DNA from: Comamonadaceae bacterium | GTDB lineage: Bacteria; Pseudomonadota; Gammaproteobacteria; Burkholderiales; Burkholderiaceae_C | NCBI GenBank assembly: GCA_027485235.1 | Contig: JAIXRJ010000015.1 | Span: 32,577-96,576 of the forward strand | Reading direction: 5' to 3' | DNA: 64,000 nt | Shown: piece after piece, positions 1 through 8,919 of the stretch | Numbering within the stretch: position 1 is the stretch's first letter | Layout of the letters: every line of letters begins with the position of its first letter | Made by a program: the position numbers and the translations under genes | Notes under the pieces: model-generated | Seen by the model: only the letters and a program-made list of their open reading frames with translations | Database searches by the model: none | Told to the model about the DNA's origin: nothing

Positions 1-783
1 CCGGGTTATGTGATCCGCGAGTTGCTCGACGCAGGCCTCATGCACGCCGATGTGCTGACGGTGCGGGCCGGGGGCTTGCATGAATTCACCCGCATCCCGT
101 CTGCCCCGAATGGCCAATTGGTCTGGACTGATACCGGGGTCAGCCAAGACGACACCGTGGTGCGCCCGGCGTCCAGCCCTTTCAGTGTCTCGGGTGGCCT
201 CAAGTTGTTGCAAGGCAATTTGGGCCGCAGCGTGATCAAAATCTCGGCCGTGCCCGAAGCACTGCACACCATCGAAGCGCCGGCGCGCGTGTTCGATTCG
301 CAAGACGCATTGCAGCATGCTTTCAAGGCGGGCGAGCTGGAGCGCCTGTGCATGAGCCACCCTTCGGGTGGGGTGGTCTGCGTGGTGCGCTGGCAAGGCC
401 CGCAAGCCAACGGCATGCCCGAGCTGCACAAACTCACACCCCCGCTGGCCGTGTTGCAGGGCAAGGGCTTCAAGGTGGCGCTGGTCACCGATGGCCGCAT
501 GAGCGGTGCCTCGGGCCATGTGCCCGCCGCCATCCACGTCTCGCCCGAAGCGGCCGCTGGTGGCCCGCTGGCCAAGGTGCTTGATGGTGACCTGATTCGC
601 CTGGATGGCCTGACGGGCACCCTGCAAGTGCTGGTGAGCGAGGCCGAATGGGCAGCCCGCCCACTCGCTCAAATGCCCGCTGAGCTTTGCGCCGCCAACG
701 GCGTGGGCATGGGCCGTGAACTGTTTGCCAACCTGCGCCGCAATGCGCTCAAAGCCGAAGAAGGAGCCTGCACATGGCTTTGA
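1..783 (+). CDS. edd: Phosphogluconate dehydratase, C-terminal part (5' end outside window)
   Basis: This is the last 260 residues of an IlvD/Edd-family dehydratase; the reading frame is already open at base 1. Edd dehydrates 6-phosphogluconate to 2-keto-3-deoxy-6-phosphogluconate (KDPG) in the cytoplasmic Entner-Doudoroff pathway. The family signature is clear: a [12 protein letters not shown] stretch, the segment [11 protein letters not shown] that holds the conserved serine of the active site, and the following [11 protein letters not shown] block. The C-terminus ([14 protein letters not shown]...EEGAC) resembles Edd rather than IlvD. The stop overlaps the start of eda by 10 bases, so the two are translationally coupled, which supports Edd over the other IlvD-like dehydratases. 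The iron-sulfur cysteines lie upstream of the window and cannot be checked. Confidence 0.93.
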   Translation, partial: PGYVIRELLDAGLMHADVLTVRAGGLHEFTRIPSAPNGQLVWTDTGVSQDDTVVRPASSPFSVSGGLKLLQGNLGRSVIKISAVPEALHTIEAPARVFDSQDALQHAFKAGELERLCMSHPSGGVVCVVRWQGPQANGMPELHKLTPPLAVLQGKGFKVALVTDGRMSGASGHVPAAIHVSPEAAAGGPLAKVLDGDLIRLDGLTGTLQVLVSEAEWAARPLAQMPAELCAANGVGMGRELFANLRRNALKAEEGACTWL

Positions 784-1415
784 ACCTGAGCTCCCTGCAA
801 GTGATGCAGGACGCCCCCGTCATCCCCGTGATCGTGCTCCACGACGTGGCCCATGCCGTGCCCATGGCCCGTGCCTTGCTGGCCGGTGGCATCCGCATGC
901 TCGAAATCACCTTGCGCACCCCCCAGGCCTTGGCCTGCATGGAAGCCATTGCCAACGAAGTCGAAGGCGCGGTGGTCGGTGCTGGCACCGTGCGCAGCCC
1001 GGCCGATGCCGCGGCAGCCGTCAAGGCCGGTGCCCGCTTTGCCGTCAGCCCCGGCTACACCCCCGCCGTGGGCCAAGCCTGCAAGGACTTGGGTTTGGCG
1101 CTGCTGCCCGGTGTGGCCACCGGCAGCGAAATCATGATGGCGCAAGAGGGCGGTTACACCGAACTCAAATTCTTCCCCGCCATGCAAGCCGGCGGCCCGG
1201 GCATGCTCAAGGCCTGGAGTGGCCCGTTCTTTGATGTGAAGTTCTGCCCCACGGGCGGTGTGACCCCTGGCAATGCCTTGGATTTTTTAAGCCTGCCCAA
1301 TGTGGCTTGTGTAGGCGGCTCGTGGTTGGTGCCACCCGATGCGCTGGCCCAAGGCGACTGGGCGCGCATCGAAAAGCTCGCGCGCGAGGCCAGCCAGATT
1401 CAGCGCAAGCCCTGA
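774..1415 (+). CDS. eda: KDPG aldolase (2-dehydro-3-deoxy-phosphogluconate aldolase)
   Basis: The 213-residue product cleaves KDPG to pyruvate and glyceraldehyde-3-phosphate, the last step of the Entner-Doudoroff pathway; the family also acts as 4-hydroxy-2-oxoglutarate aldolase. It is a class I (Schiff base) TIM-barrel aldolase of typical length. Glu44 in the EITLRT motif and the Schiff-base Lys132 in ELKFFPA fall within one residue of the E. coli positions (45 and 133). The ATG lies inside the last codons of edd. The 3' end overlaps the convergent gloA gene by 16 bases, so there is no room for a terminator between them. Confidence 0.96.
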   Translation: MALNLSSLQVMQDAPVIPVIVLHDVAHAVPMARALLAGGIRMLEITLRTPQALACMEAIANEVEGAVVGAGTVRSPADAAAAVKAGARFAVSPGYTPAVGQACKDLGLALLPGVATGSEIMMAQEGGYTELKFFPAMQAGGPGMLKAWSGPFFDVKFCPTGGVTPGNALDFLSLPNVACVGGSWLVPPDALAQGDWARIEKLAREASQIQRKP

Positions 1416-1810
1416 CCCGCCGCGTATTCGGCCCGCTGGATCAGCTCGACCTTGTAACCATCGGGGTCTGTCACAAACGCGATCACCGTGCTGCCGCCTT
1501 TGACGGGGCCCGCTTCGCGGGTGACCTGGCCCCCTGCGACCTTGATTTTTTCGCAGGCCGCATAGGCATCGGGCACACCCAGAGCGATGTGGCCGTAGGC
1601 CGTGCCCATGTCGTAGCTTTCAGTGCCCCAGTTGTAGGTCAGCTCGATTTCGGCATGGTCCGGGTTGTTGCCGTAGCCGACAAAGGCGAGCGAGTATTTG
1701 TACTCGGGGTTTTCCGAGGTGCGCAAGAGTTGCATGCCCAAGACTTGGGTGTAGAAATCGATGGAGCGTTGCAGGTTGCCCACGCGCAGCATGGTGTGAA
1801 GGAGTCTCAT
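1400..1810 (-). CDS. gloA: Lactoylglutathione lyase (glyoxalase I)
   Basis: The 136-residue glyoxalase I converts the hemithioacetal of methylglyoxal and glutathione to S-lactoylglutathione, a detoxification step in the cytoplasm. All four metal ligands are at the same positions as in E. coli GloA: His5, Glu56, His74 and Glu122. The pattern around them ([37 protein letters not shown]) is that of the Ni-dependent bacterial class. It converges on eda with a short 3' overlap. Methylglyoxal arises from triose phosphates, so a place next to an Entner-Doudoroff gene makes sense, although co-regulation is unlikely from opposite strands. Confidence 0.96.
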   Translation of the reverse strand: MRLLHTMLRVGNLQRSIDFYTQVLGMQLLRTSENPEYKYSLAFVGYGNNPDHAEIELTYNWGTESYDMGTAYGHIALGVPDAYAACEKIKVAGGQVTREAGPVKGGSTVIAFVTDPDGYKVELIQRAEYAAGQGLR

Positions 1811-1884
1811 GGTTGTTTTCCTGGGGTTGAAGCGAGTGACATTTTTTCAAGCGGGGATGAGCTGTTCACACAATCCGGGCTTTT

Positions 1885-2679
1885 TCAAACCGGTACCGTG
1901 TAATTGAGCGCCATGCGCCCGCCGTCCACGGTGACGATTTCGCCGGTGATGTAGCTGGCCGCATCGCTGGCCAAAAAGGCCACCACCTTGGCCACCTCGT
2001 CGGGCTCGCCCAAGCGCTTCATCGGGGTGCGCATCATGATTTTCTTTTCGGCCGCCTCGCTGGTCAGCACCGCCTGGCGCGCCAGCTCGGTGGCAATCGT
2101 CCCGGGCGCCACCGCGTTCACCCGGATGCCGAAGTCGGCCAGAGCCAAAGCCATGGCCCGCGTGAGCTGGTTGATGCCGCCCTTGCTCACGTTGTAGCTG
2201 GCGATGTTGGGGATGGCCAGCACCGCGTTGACCGAACTCATGTTGACGATGGAACCCCCGCCGGTGCTCTTCATGGCGCGGGCCGCGGCCTGGCCCATCA
2301 AAAACGAGCCCTTGATGTTGACGTTGATCACGGCATCGAAGTCTTCTTCGGTCACGTCCAGAAAATCGGCCGCTTTAAAGATGCCCGCGTTGTTGACCAG
2401 CACGTCGATGCGGCCAAAGGCCTGCAGCACATGCTCGACCAGGGCGTCCACATCGGCCTTGCGCGAGACATCGCAGGCCATGAAGCCGGCGCTGTGGCCC
2501 TGGTTGCACAACTCGGCGGCCACGGCCGTGCCCCGCTCGCTGTTCACGTCGGCCAGCACCACATGGGCTTGCTCGTCGGCAAAGCGTCGGGCGCAGGCTT
2601 CGCCAATGCCATTGGCCGCACCCGTGACGACGACGACACGGCCTTGCAGGCCGAAACATAGGGTTTTGGATGGAATCAT
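1885..2679 (-). CDS. SDR-family NAD(P)-dependent oxidoreductase
   Basis: The 264-residue protein is a classical short-chain dehydrogenase/reductase. The Rossmann motif TGAANGIG is at residues 19-26, the NNAG motif at 97-100, and the catalytic Ser148/149, Tyr162 and Lys166 (SYNVSK) are all present. The tail carries the usual VTVDGGR motif. An aspartate near residue 44 (VVLADVN) suggests NAD rather than NADP preference. It sits alone between gloA and the VOC gene, and substrate cannot be read from sequence. A sugar or sugar-acid substrate would fit the wider region, but that is only context. Confidence 0.85.
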   Translation of the reverse strand: MIPSKTLCFGLQGRVVVVTGAANGIGEACARRFADEQAHVVLADVNSERGTAVAAELCNQGHSAGFMACDVSRKADVDALVEHVLQAFGRIDVLVNNAGIFKAADFLDVTEEDFDAVINVNIKGSFLMGQAAARAMKSTGGGSIVNMSSVNAVLAIPNIASYNVSKGGINQLTRAMALALADFGIRVNAVAPGTIATELARQAVLTSEAAEKKIMMRTPMKRLGEPDEVAKVVAFLASDAASYITGEIVTVDGGRMALNYTVPV

Positions 2680-2774
2680 GGCCGGTCTCCTGAGTCTGGC
2701 TGAACGCCCAAGTGTGCATCAAGTAACATTGACTTGAATCAATCGCCCGACACAGGGTTTGCAAGGAGAAAGCA

Positions 2775-3152
2775 ATGTTCAGTCATGTCATGGTCGGGGT
2801 GAAAGACCTCGAAGCCTCTAAAAAGTTTTACGACGCCGTGTTGGGCAGCTTGGGACAGGCCCCGGGGGTGGGCAACAACAGCCGTTATTTTTACCGCAAT
2901 GCCGCAGGCACGTTTGGCATCACCATCCCCATCAATGGCGAAGCCGCCAGCGTGGGCAACGGCAGCACTTATGGGTTCAAGGCGACGTCGACCGAGCAAG
3001 CCGATGCCTTCCATGCCGCAGGCCTTGCCCATGGTGGTGTGACTTGCGAAGACCCACCGGGTTGGCGCGAAGGCCCTGCAGGCAAGTTGTACCTGGCTTA
3101 CCTGCGTGACCCGGACGGCCACAAAATCTGCGTCGTGCATCGCCCTGGATGA
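2775..3152 (+). CDS. VOC family (glyoxalase-like) protein
   Basis: The 125-residue protein is a single vicinal-oxygen-chelate domain: it opens with MFSHVMVGVKDLEASKKFY and ends with the RDPDGHKICVVH strand typical of this fold. Such proteins bind a metal ion and act as lyases, isomerases or dioxygenases, but many are uncharacterised. An A/G-rich AAGGAGAAAGC precedes the ATG. The stop overlaps the next gene's ATG as ATGA, so it forms a three-gene unit with the RIO kinase and the DTW-domain protein. The short gene resembles PhnB/glyoxalase-like singletons; no substrate can be assigned. Confidence 0.85.
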   Translation: MFSHVMVGVKDLEASKKFYDAVLGSLGQAPGVGNNSRYFYRNAAGTFGITIPINGEAASVGNGSTYGFKATSTEQADAFHAAGLAHGGVTCEDPPGWREGPAGKLYLAYLRDPDGHKICVVHRPG

Positions 3153-4030
3153 AGGCTCCGCCAAGGCTGCAAAACCTGCTTGAAGAGGGTTTGATCGACA
3201 CCGTGGTCCGCCAACTCATGAGCGGCAAAGAGGCCATGGTGTTTGTGGTGCGATGCGGCGACGAGACCCGCTGCGCCAAGATCTACAAAGAGGCCACCCA
3301 GCGCAGTTTTCGCCAAGCGGTGGATTACACCGAAAACCGCCAAGTCAAAAACTCGCGCTCGGCCCGCGCCATGGCCAAAGGCAGCAAGTTTGGCAAGCAA
3401 GAGCAGGAAGCCGCCTGGCAAAGCGCCGAGGTCGACGCGCTGTACCGCCTGGCCGCAGCGGGTGTGCGGGTGCCCCGGCCTTTCCACTTTTTTGATGGCG
3501 TGCTGCTGATGGAGCTGGTGACCGACGCCCACGGCGACGCCGCGCCGCGTTTGAACGATGTGGCCTTCACCCCTGATCAAGCCCTGCAACACCACGCCAC
3601 GCTGATCGGCGAAGTGGTGCGCATGTTGTGCGCGGGCGTGGTGCATGGCGACTTGTCGGAATTCAATATTTTGTTGGCACACATCCCCGGTGAGGGTGAC
3701 TTGCCCGGCGTGGACGAGCCAGTCATCATCGACCTGCCGCAAGCGGTGGACGCGGCCGGTAATAACCACGCCCAGCGCATGCTGCTGCGCGATGTGGGCA
3801 ACCTGCGCGACTTCTTTGGGCAATACGCGCCCGCGCTGCTCAAGACCGACTACGGCCCCGAAATCTGGAGCCTGTACCAAGCCGGATTGCTCAGCCACGA
3901 GACAGCGCTGACGGGCCGTTTTGAACGCTCCACCGCCGATGTGGACATGGCTGCGGTGCTGCGCGAGATTGACGATGCGCGTGACGCAGAAGCCGCGCGC
4001 CGATTGCGCATGGCCACCTCTGCCGCTTGA
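3149..4030 (+). CDS. RIO1-like serine/threonine protein kinase
   Basis: The 293-residue protein has the compact RIO kinase fold. The glycine-loop equivalent is MSGKEAMVF (24-32), the ATP-anchoring lysine is Lys44 in CAKIYK, the catalytic loop is VHGDLSEFNIL with Asp168 and Asn173, and the metal-binding Asp195 is in IIDLPQAV. Archaeal and eukaryotic RIO kinases act in ribosome maturation; the role of bacterial members is poorly defined. Here the gene overlaps its neighbours by four bases on both sides and is followed by a tRNA-modifying enzyme, which hints at a translation-related role. That link is inference from position only. Confidence 0.9.
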   Translation: MKAPPRLQNLLEEGLIDTVVRQLMSGKEAMVFVVRCGDETRCAKIYKEATQRSFRQAVDYTENRQVKNSRSARAMAKGSKFGKQEQEAAWQSAEVDALYRLAAAGVRVPRPFHFFDGVLLMELVTDAHGDAAPRLNDVAFTPDQALQHHATLIGEVVRMLCAGVVHGDLSEFNILLAHIPGEGDLPGVDEPVIIDLPQAVDAAGNNHAQRMLLRDVGNLRDFFGQYAPALLKTDYGPEIWSLYQAGLLSHETALTGRFERSTADVDMAAVLREIDDARDAEAARRLRMATSAA

Positions 4031-4800
4031 AGGACGCATCGGGTTTGAAAGCGCCCCACGCCGTCTCGCGCCTGCGCTCTGAGCGTCTGGCCCGCAGCGC
4101 CAAGCCCTTCATGGCCCGTGGTGGCATCAAGGGCGAGCGCTGCCCCGGTTGCCGTTTGGTGCCCAGCCACTGCCTCTGTGCGCTGCTGCCTGAGCTGCCC
4201 ACGCAAGCGGGCGTGTGTTTGCTCATGGCCGACACCGAGCCCCTCAAGCCCAGCAACACCGGTTGGCTGATCGCCGATGTGGTGCAAGACACTTTTGCCT
4301 TTGGCTGGGCCCGCACCGAGGTGGACCCGGCCTTGCTGGCGCTGCTGGCCGATCCGCAGTGGCAAGCTTGGGTCGTGTTCCCGGGTGAGTTTGTTGAGCC
4401 CGAGCGGGTGGTGCACGGGTTGCCGGTGCTGCCGGCAGGCCAGCGCCCCTTGTTCCTCTTGCTCGACGCCACCTGGCCCGAAGCCCGCAAGATGTTCCGC
4501 AAGAGCCCTTACCTGAGCCACTTGCCTGTGCTCAGTCTGCAGCCTGAACAGGTCTCGCGTTACCAATTGCGCCGCTCAAGGCGGGATGACCATTTGTGCA
4601 CCAGTGAAGTGGCCTCGCTGTGCCTCGAGATGGCGGGCGAGCGCCAAGCTTGCGAGACTTTGCAGGCCTATCTGGCGGTGTACACGCACCATTATCTGCA
4701 AGCCAAACACCAGCTGCCGCCGGACCTGCACGGCGCGGCCTATGCCCAGTGGCGTGCGCTCGGTCGTGCGATCAACCCTCCGATCCCGCTGGAGCTTTGA
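4027..4800 (+). CDS. tapT: tRNA-uridine aminocarboxypropyltransferase (DTW domain)
   Basis: The product belongs to the DTW-domain family, whose E. coli member TapT (YfiP) makes acp3U at position 47 of tRNAs from S-adenosylmethionine. A four-cysteine zinc-type cluster lies at C39, C42, C49 and C51 (RCPGCRLVPSHCLC). The signature motif reads DATWPEA at about 147-153, with the D-x-T-W core kept. The C-terminal RRSRRDDHLCTSEV block is also typical. The start given is a TTG overlapping the kinase stop (TTGA); an ATG at 4111 is possible and would still keep the cysteine cluster. Translation is probably coupled to the RIO kinase. Confidence 0.88.
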   Translation: MKDASGLKAPHAVSRLRSERLARSAKPFMARGGIKGERCPGCRLVPSHCLCALLPELPTQAGVCLLMADTEPLKPSNTGWLIADVVQDTFAFGWARTEVDPALLALLADPQWQAWVVFPGEFVEPERVVHGLPVLPAGQRPLFLLLDATWPEARKMFRKSPYLSHLPVLSLQPEQVSRYQLRRSRRDDHLCTSEVASLCLEMAGERQACETLQAYLAVYTHHYLQAKHQLPPDLHGAAYAQWRALGRAINPPIPLEL

Positions 4801-4809
4801 GGGCGCGTC

Positions 4810-5352
4810 TCAGGCAGGTGTTTGCCCGGGCATTTCAAACACCAGGCAGGCGGTGCTGGCGTGGGCGTACAGGGTGCCATCGGGTCCGACCAAGCGGGCC
4901 TCGGCGGTGGCCAGTTGGCGACCGCAGTGCACCACTTGGCCAATGGCCCGCACGCGCTGCACTTGGGGCGTCAGGGCTTTGACCAGTTTCACGCTCAGGT
5001 CGGCCGTGGTGTAGCCCCGGCCCGGCGGCATCATGGTGTGCACCGCGCAGCCCAGCGCCGAGTCGAGCAAGGTGGCAAACCAGCCGCCGTGCACGGTGCC
5101 CAAAGGGTTCATGTGGTCCAAACCGGGTGTGCCCTGAAAAACGGCCAGCCCAGGACCGATCTCCATCACCACAAAGTTCAAGGTCTTGGAGATGCTGGCG
5201 TAAGGCAATTCCCCCGACAGCAAGCCCTGCATCACCTCCAGCCCGGTCTTGCCTGCAATTTGCTCGCGTGTGGCCACCCCGGGGCCAACGCCTGCTTCCA
5301 GGCGGGCCCGCACGATGCGTTCTTCTTCGATCCAGGTCTCCAGCGCATTCAT
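4810..5352 (-). CDS. PaaI/hotdog-fold thioesterase
   Basis: The 180-residue protein has the hotdog thioesterase core. The motif GTVHGGWFATLLDSALGCAV matches the PaaI-type active-site helix, followed by the TTADLSVKLVKAL strand. Such enzymes hydrolyse acyl-CoA thioesters, often aromatic or salvage products of aromatic degradation. The start overlaps the stop of the upstream dioxygenase gene (ATGA), so it is the last gene of the four-gene minus-strand operon. A thioesterase beside an acyl-CoA ligase and a ring-cleavage dioxygenase fits release of CoA from stalled intermediates. It ends 10 bases from the convergent tapT. Confidence 0.87.
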   Translation of the reverse strand: MNALETWIEEERIVRARLEAGVGPGVATREQIAGKTGLEVMQGLLSGELPYASISKTLNFVVMEIGPGLAVFQGTPGLDHMNPLGTVHGGWFATLLDSALGCAVHTMMPPGRGYTTADLSVKLVKALTPQVQRVRAIGQVVHCGRQLATAEARLVGPDGTLYAHASTACLVFEMPGQTPA

Positions 5353-6245
5353 TTCAGGGCATCGGTCATGACGAAGTTGTATTCCAGTGTGAAGAAATCC
5401 CGGTCCATGACTTTGCCGTCTGGGGCTTGGCCAGGGGCTTGGGGCTTGAAGTCGGCAATCAGGGAGGGGCGCACGCCAAAGACGGCATCGCTGTACAGGT
5501 TCTGGCTGGTGCGGTCAAAGATGTGGGTGATCAGTGGGCGCTGGCCAGGGGCCTGGATGCGGAAATGCAAATGCGCAGGACGCCAGCTTCTGCCGGTGGT
5601 GGCTTGCAGCATTTGGATGGCGGTACCGTCTTGCGGGACGGGGTAGTCCACTGGCAAAACCGACCAGAAGCTGTAGCGCCCGTCGGCACCGGTGGTGAGC
5701 ACGGCCCGCGCCCAGGGACCGTTTTCTTCAATCCCGTCTTGCACGTCGTACAGCCCCCGATCGTCGGAGTGCCAGACGTCGATGACCGCGTTGGCCACCG
5801 GTTGGCCGTGGATGTCCAAGATCTGGCCTTGGGCATACATGGGTGTGCCGGCTGCACCCGCACTGATGTCTTCGCCCATCGCAAATTGGGGCGCATTCTC
5901 GAGCAGGAACGGACCGACCAAGGTGGGCTCGGTGGCGTGTTCCGGGCGGGGGTAGTCTTGCGTCACGGTCAGCATGGACAAGCCAAAGGCGTCCGAGAAG
6001 ATCATGAACTCGTTGCGGCCTGGCGAGCACCATTTGCCGGTCTCTTCCAGAAAACGCATGGTGAAGGCCCACTCTTCAGCGGTCAGTTTGACCTCTTTGG
6101 CAAAGCTGTGGATGTGCTTGATCAAGGACAGCATCAGCTCGCGCAGGCGGGGGTCGGGCGTTTTGGCATAACGCGCCAGCACCTCTTCGGTGATCAGGTG
6201 CAAAGCGTCGTAGCGGTGTTCGGTGGTGTTGGGGGTGTCGCTCAT
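5349..6245 (-). CDS. Intradiol ring-cleavage dioxygenase (hydroxyquinol/catechol 1,2-dioxygenase type)
   Basis: The 298-residue enzyme is a non-haem Fe(III) intradiol dioxygenase that opens a catechol-type ring between its hydroxyl groups. All four iron ligands are visible: Tyr166 (DDRGLYDVQ), Tyr201 (LPVDYPVP), His225 and His227 (RPAHLHFRI). The alpha-helical N-terminal dimerisation domain (residues 1-100) puts it with catechol, chlorocatechol and hydroxyquinol 1,2-dioxygenases rather than protocatechuate 3,4-dioxygenase. The overall look is closest to the hydroxyquinol group, but no maleylacetate reductase is nearby. It follows the acyl-CoA ligase by 11 bases and overlaps the thioesterase. 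Confidence 0.9.
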   Translation of the reverse strand: MSDTPNTTEHRYDALHLITEEVLARYAKTPDPRLRELMLSLIKHIHSFAKEVKLTAEEWAFTMRFLEETGKWCSPGRNEFMIFSDAFGLSMLTVTQDYPRPEHATEPTLVGPFLLENAPQFAMGEDISAGAAGTPMYAQGQILDIHGQPVANAVIDVWHSDDRGLYDVQDGIEENGPWARAVLTTGADGRYSFWSVLPVDYPVPQDGTAIQMLQATTGRSWRPAHLHFRIQAPGQRPLITHIFDRTSQNLYSDAVFGVRPSLIADFKPQAPGQAPDGKVMDRDFFTLEYNFVMTDALK

Positions 6246-6256
6246 GATGGAACTCT

Positions 6257-7873
6257 TCAGGTTGAAAAATCGGTGGCCTGCTGGCGCAAATGGTCGGCGG
6301 GTTTGAGTCTGAATTTGGCAATTTTCATGGAGCCGGTGTGGGGCAGGCTGTCGACCATGACGATGTAGCGGGGGCGTTTGATGGGTGACAGCTGCAACTG
6401 GGCGTAAGCATGCACCCCTTCCGGCGTGATGTCGGTGCCGGGGCGGGGCACCACGGCCAGCAGGATCTCTTCTTCACCCAGATCAGAGGCCACACCGATG
6501 GACGCGCATTCAAGGATGTCCGGGTGGCTGCCGATGGCCGAGTCAATTTCAGCACCCGAGATGTTCTCCCCGCGGCGGCGGATGATGTCTTTCTTGCGGG
6601 TGAAGAAAAACAGGAAATCATCGGCATCGCGGCGCACCAAATCACCGGTCAAAAACCACCCGTCTTTGAAACTGGCCGCTGTCTGTTCCGGGTCTTTGAA
6701 GTAGCCCTGCATCAGGGTCGGTGTCTTCACCGCCAGCTCACCCACTTCGCCGATGGGCAGCTCTTGGCCGTCCTCATCGATCACCCGCACTTGCGGCCGT
6801 TCAATGGCCGGGTCGGGGTGCGGCGAAATGCAGCCCATGCTGCCCAATTTGTGAGGCCCCAGGAAGGGGTTGCTCAGCACACCGGGAATTTCGGTCATGC
6901 CGTAGCACTCGATGAGCACGGGCACGTGAAAACGCGTGTGGAAAGTGTCCAGCAAATCGCGGTTCAGGGGCGCCAGAAACATTTTGCGGATGTTGTGCTG
7001 GGGCGCAAATTCTTCAATGGGCCTGCGCGCCAGAATGGCCGCAGCCGACATGATCACATTCACTTCGGTGGCTCGGGTCTCAGCGGCCTGTTGCCAGAAA
7101 GTGGAGGCCGAAAATCGGCGGATCAAAATCAAAGTACCGCCACAGGCCATGGCGCCGCCCAGCGAGTACATCAGGGCATTGATGTGGAACAGCGGCAGCA
7201 CACACATCAGCCTTTCATCGGGCTGCAGGAACATGCGGTGCACAAAGGCCTCGGCCGTGAGCAAATAGCTGCGTTGGCTGTGCATCACCCCCTTGGGAAA
7301 GCCCGTGGTGCCCGAGGTGTAAATGATCATGCAGGTGCTGTCGGCCGTGCCTTTGCGTGTGCTGTGGTCGGCTTGGCAGTCTTGCCACTGATGCAGCAAG
7401 GACATTTCACCACCGGCTTGATCTTGCTCGACCACCACCTGCCAGGGGGCCGGGTCCATTTGCCCGGTCGCTTCTTGCACTTTGGCCAGCGCTTCGGGCG
7501 AACAAATCACGCCACGTACACCGGCGTGTTCAAAAATGTATTGGGCCTCGCGGGCTTCGAATTCGGGGTTGCAGGGCACCAAAATGGCGCCCGTTCGAGC
7601 GCAAGCGATGAGCAAGACCACCGTGGCCGGATGGTTGTAGGCCATCAAACCGATGCGGTCGCCGGCTTGCACCCCCCGCTCCAGCAGCCAGCTCACGGCG
7701 CGGTCGGCTTGTTCAGCACAAGATTGCCAAGACATGACATCGCCTTGGTATTCCACCATGGGCAGTGCGCTCAACCGTCGCAGGCGGGCCTGAAAAAATT
7801 GATCGATGGAAAAATCGTGCGCGTCAAATTGGCGCAAGACCGACAGGGGCGGCAGGAGATCGGAGGAGGCCAT
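6257..7873 (-). CDS. AMP-dependent acyl-CoA synthetase/ligase
   Basis: The enzyme of about 538 residues belongs to the ANL superfamily and should activate a carboxylic acid to its CoA thioester through an acyl-adenylate. The phosphate loop is IIYTSGTTGFPKGV, the GDLVRRDADDFLFF segment carries the ribose-binding aspartate, and KKDIIRRRGENIS is the hinge before the C-terminal lid. Overall it resembles crotonobetaine/carnitine-CoA ligases and fatty- or aryl-CoA ligases. The ATG at 7873 is used; an in-frame TTG at 7894 would overlap the upstream gene's stop and give 545 residues. Neither has a strong ribosome binding site. Its substrate is probably the acid handled by this operon. Confidence 0.87.
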   Translation of the reverse strand: MASSDLLPPLSVLRQFDAHDFSIDQFFQARLRRLSALPMVEYQGDVMSWQSCAEQADRAVSWLLERGVQAGDRIGLMAYNHPATVVLLIACARTGAILVPCNPEFEAREAQYIFEHAGVRGVICSPEALAKVQEATGQMDPAPWQVVVEQDQAGGEMSLLHQWQDCQADHSTRKGTADSTCMIIYTSGTTGFPKGVMHSQRSYLLTAEAFVHRMFLQPDERLMCVLPLFHINALMYSLGGAMACGGTLILIRRFSASTFWQQAAETRATEVNVIMSAAAILARRPIEEFAPQHNIRKMFLAPLNRDLLDTFHTRFHVPVLIECYGMTEIPGVLSNPFLGPHKLGSMGCISPHPDPAIERPQVRVIDEDGQELPIGEVGELAVKTPTLMQGYFKDPEQTAASFKDGWFLTGDLVRRDADDFLFFFTRKKDIIRRRGENISGAEIDSAIGSHPDILECASIGVASDLGEEEILLAVVPRPGTDITPEGVHAYAQLQLSPIKRPRYIVMVDSLPHTGSMKIAKFRLKPADHLRQQATDFST

Positions 7874-7890
7874 GTTGTGCACTTGAAAAA

Positions 7891-8700
7891 TCAACGTGCC
7901 ACCGGAGGGCCGTCGTAGGTCATGGCATTTTCGGCCGCACTGGCCAGCTTGAAGCCAATGGGTCGGGTTTGCTCCTCAAGAATGTGCGCGACCAATGAGG
8001 CGGTGCGGGCCAGCAAGGGAATGCCCTTGAGTGCGCCTGCAGGGTAGCCCGCGTCCAGCAGAACCGCAGGAATGGCCGCAGACACGTTCATGGGAAATGG
8101 CCGGCCGTAAACGCCTTCGACCTGTGAAGCCAAGGCCTGCAAGGCGCGCACATGGTCGCCTGCGACGCCCCATGATTGGGCCAATTCAATCAATTTGGTG
8201 GCACGCGGGTCGCCCAATTTGTGCACCGGGTGGCCAAAGCCGGGCAAGGCCTGTTTGGCTGTACGAAAGGCTTGCAAGCGCGCGCGAGAGACCTCTTCCA
8301 GGGACAGGCCTTGTTTGGCCGATTCGGCCAACAGGTCGATCAACAGCAGACCAGCCGTTTCGGACGCCCCCAGGATCACCGGTCCGCAACCGAGCAGGCC
8401 TGCGGCCACTGCCCCCTGCACGGATTCGGGGGCGGCCGCCAGGGTCATGCGCGCGGCCTGCACCGAGGGCACCAAACCATGCTCGGCCAAAGAGACCATG
8501 GTGGCATCGGCGACGCGCACCAGATTCTCGCTCGGGGTCTCACCCGTCAATAAAAACAAAAAATAGGCGGTGAACGATTGTTGGCCAATCACGTCGCGGC
8601 AAAGGTCTTTGCCACGCACGACGATCCGGTCGACCTCGGCAATCGCCATGTGCGTGGAGCCAGAGGGGGTGAAGGCGCTGGAGGTGGGCGTGGTGCTCAT
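7891..8700 (-). CDS. Citrate synthase-fold enzyme, citryl-CoA lyase-like
   Basis: The 269-residue protein matches the short citrate-synthase/citryl-CoA lyase family, which lacks the large N-terminal part of true citrate synthase. Active-site histidines are present at His74 (EHGLVP) and His157 (GFGHPVHK). The position of the catalytic aspartate (NVD in citrate synthase and ATP-citrate lyase) reads MNVSAA, so Ser207 replaces it. Such proteins may cleave or form a 3-hydroxy-3-carboxy acyl-CoA. The ATG at 8700 is preferred over one at 8826 because the intervening 42 residues look non-coding. It is the first gene of the operon with the acyl-CoA ligase, dioxygenase and thioesterase. Confidence 0.82.
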   Translation of the reverse strand: MSTTPTSSAFTPSGSTHMAIAEVDRIVVRGKDLCRDVIGQQSFTAYFLFLLTGETPSENLVRVADATMVSLAEHGLVPSVQAARMTLAAAPESVQGAVAAGLLGCGPVILGASETAGLLLIDLLAESAKQGLSLEEVSRARLQAFRTAKQALPGFGHPVHKLGDPRATKLIELAQSWGVAGDHVRALQALASQVEGVYGRPFPMNVSAAIPAVLLDAGYPAGALKGIPLLARTASLVAHILEEQTRPIGFKLASAAENAMTYDGPPVAR

Positions 8701-8919
8701 GTGATCGAAAAGTTTGAAAATAAACAGGGTGAAAACCACGTTGTCCATGGTGGGAAAAGATCCAAACAGCTCTGCACTGTGAATGGCTTGCTTGTTGCTT
8801 CGCAAGCGCCTTCGCGACAGCTGCACAGCGGGTTAGTCCTGATGGGGCGTTCGTGATTGCCTTTCATAATGATTTGACAAATTTGCGAGTTCCAATTTTT
8901 TAATCCTGAGGATTCAACC

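Noticed and set aside
5127..6368. Plus-strand frame of 413 codons
   Set aside because: It is antisense to the dioxygenase and thioesterase genes, whose motifs and iron ligands are intact, and encodes no recognisable domain.
6410..7918. Plus-strand frame of 502 codons
   Set aside because: It is antisense to the acyl-CoA ligase, which has all ANL motifs; the plus-strand translation is His/Arg-rich without any domain.
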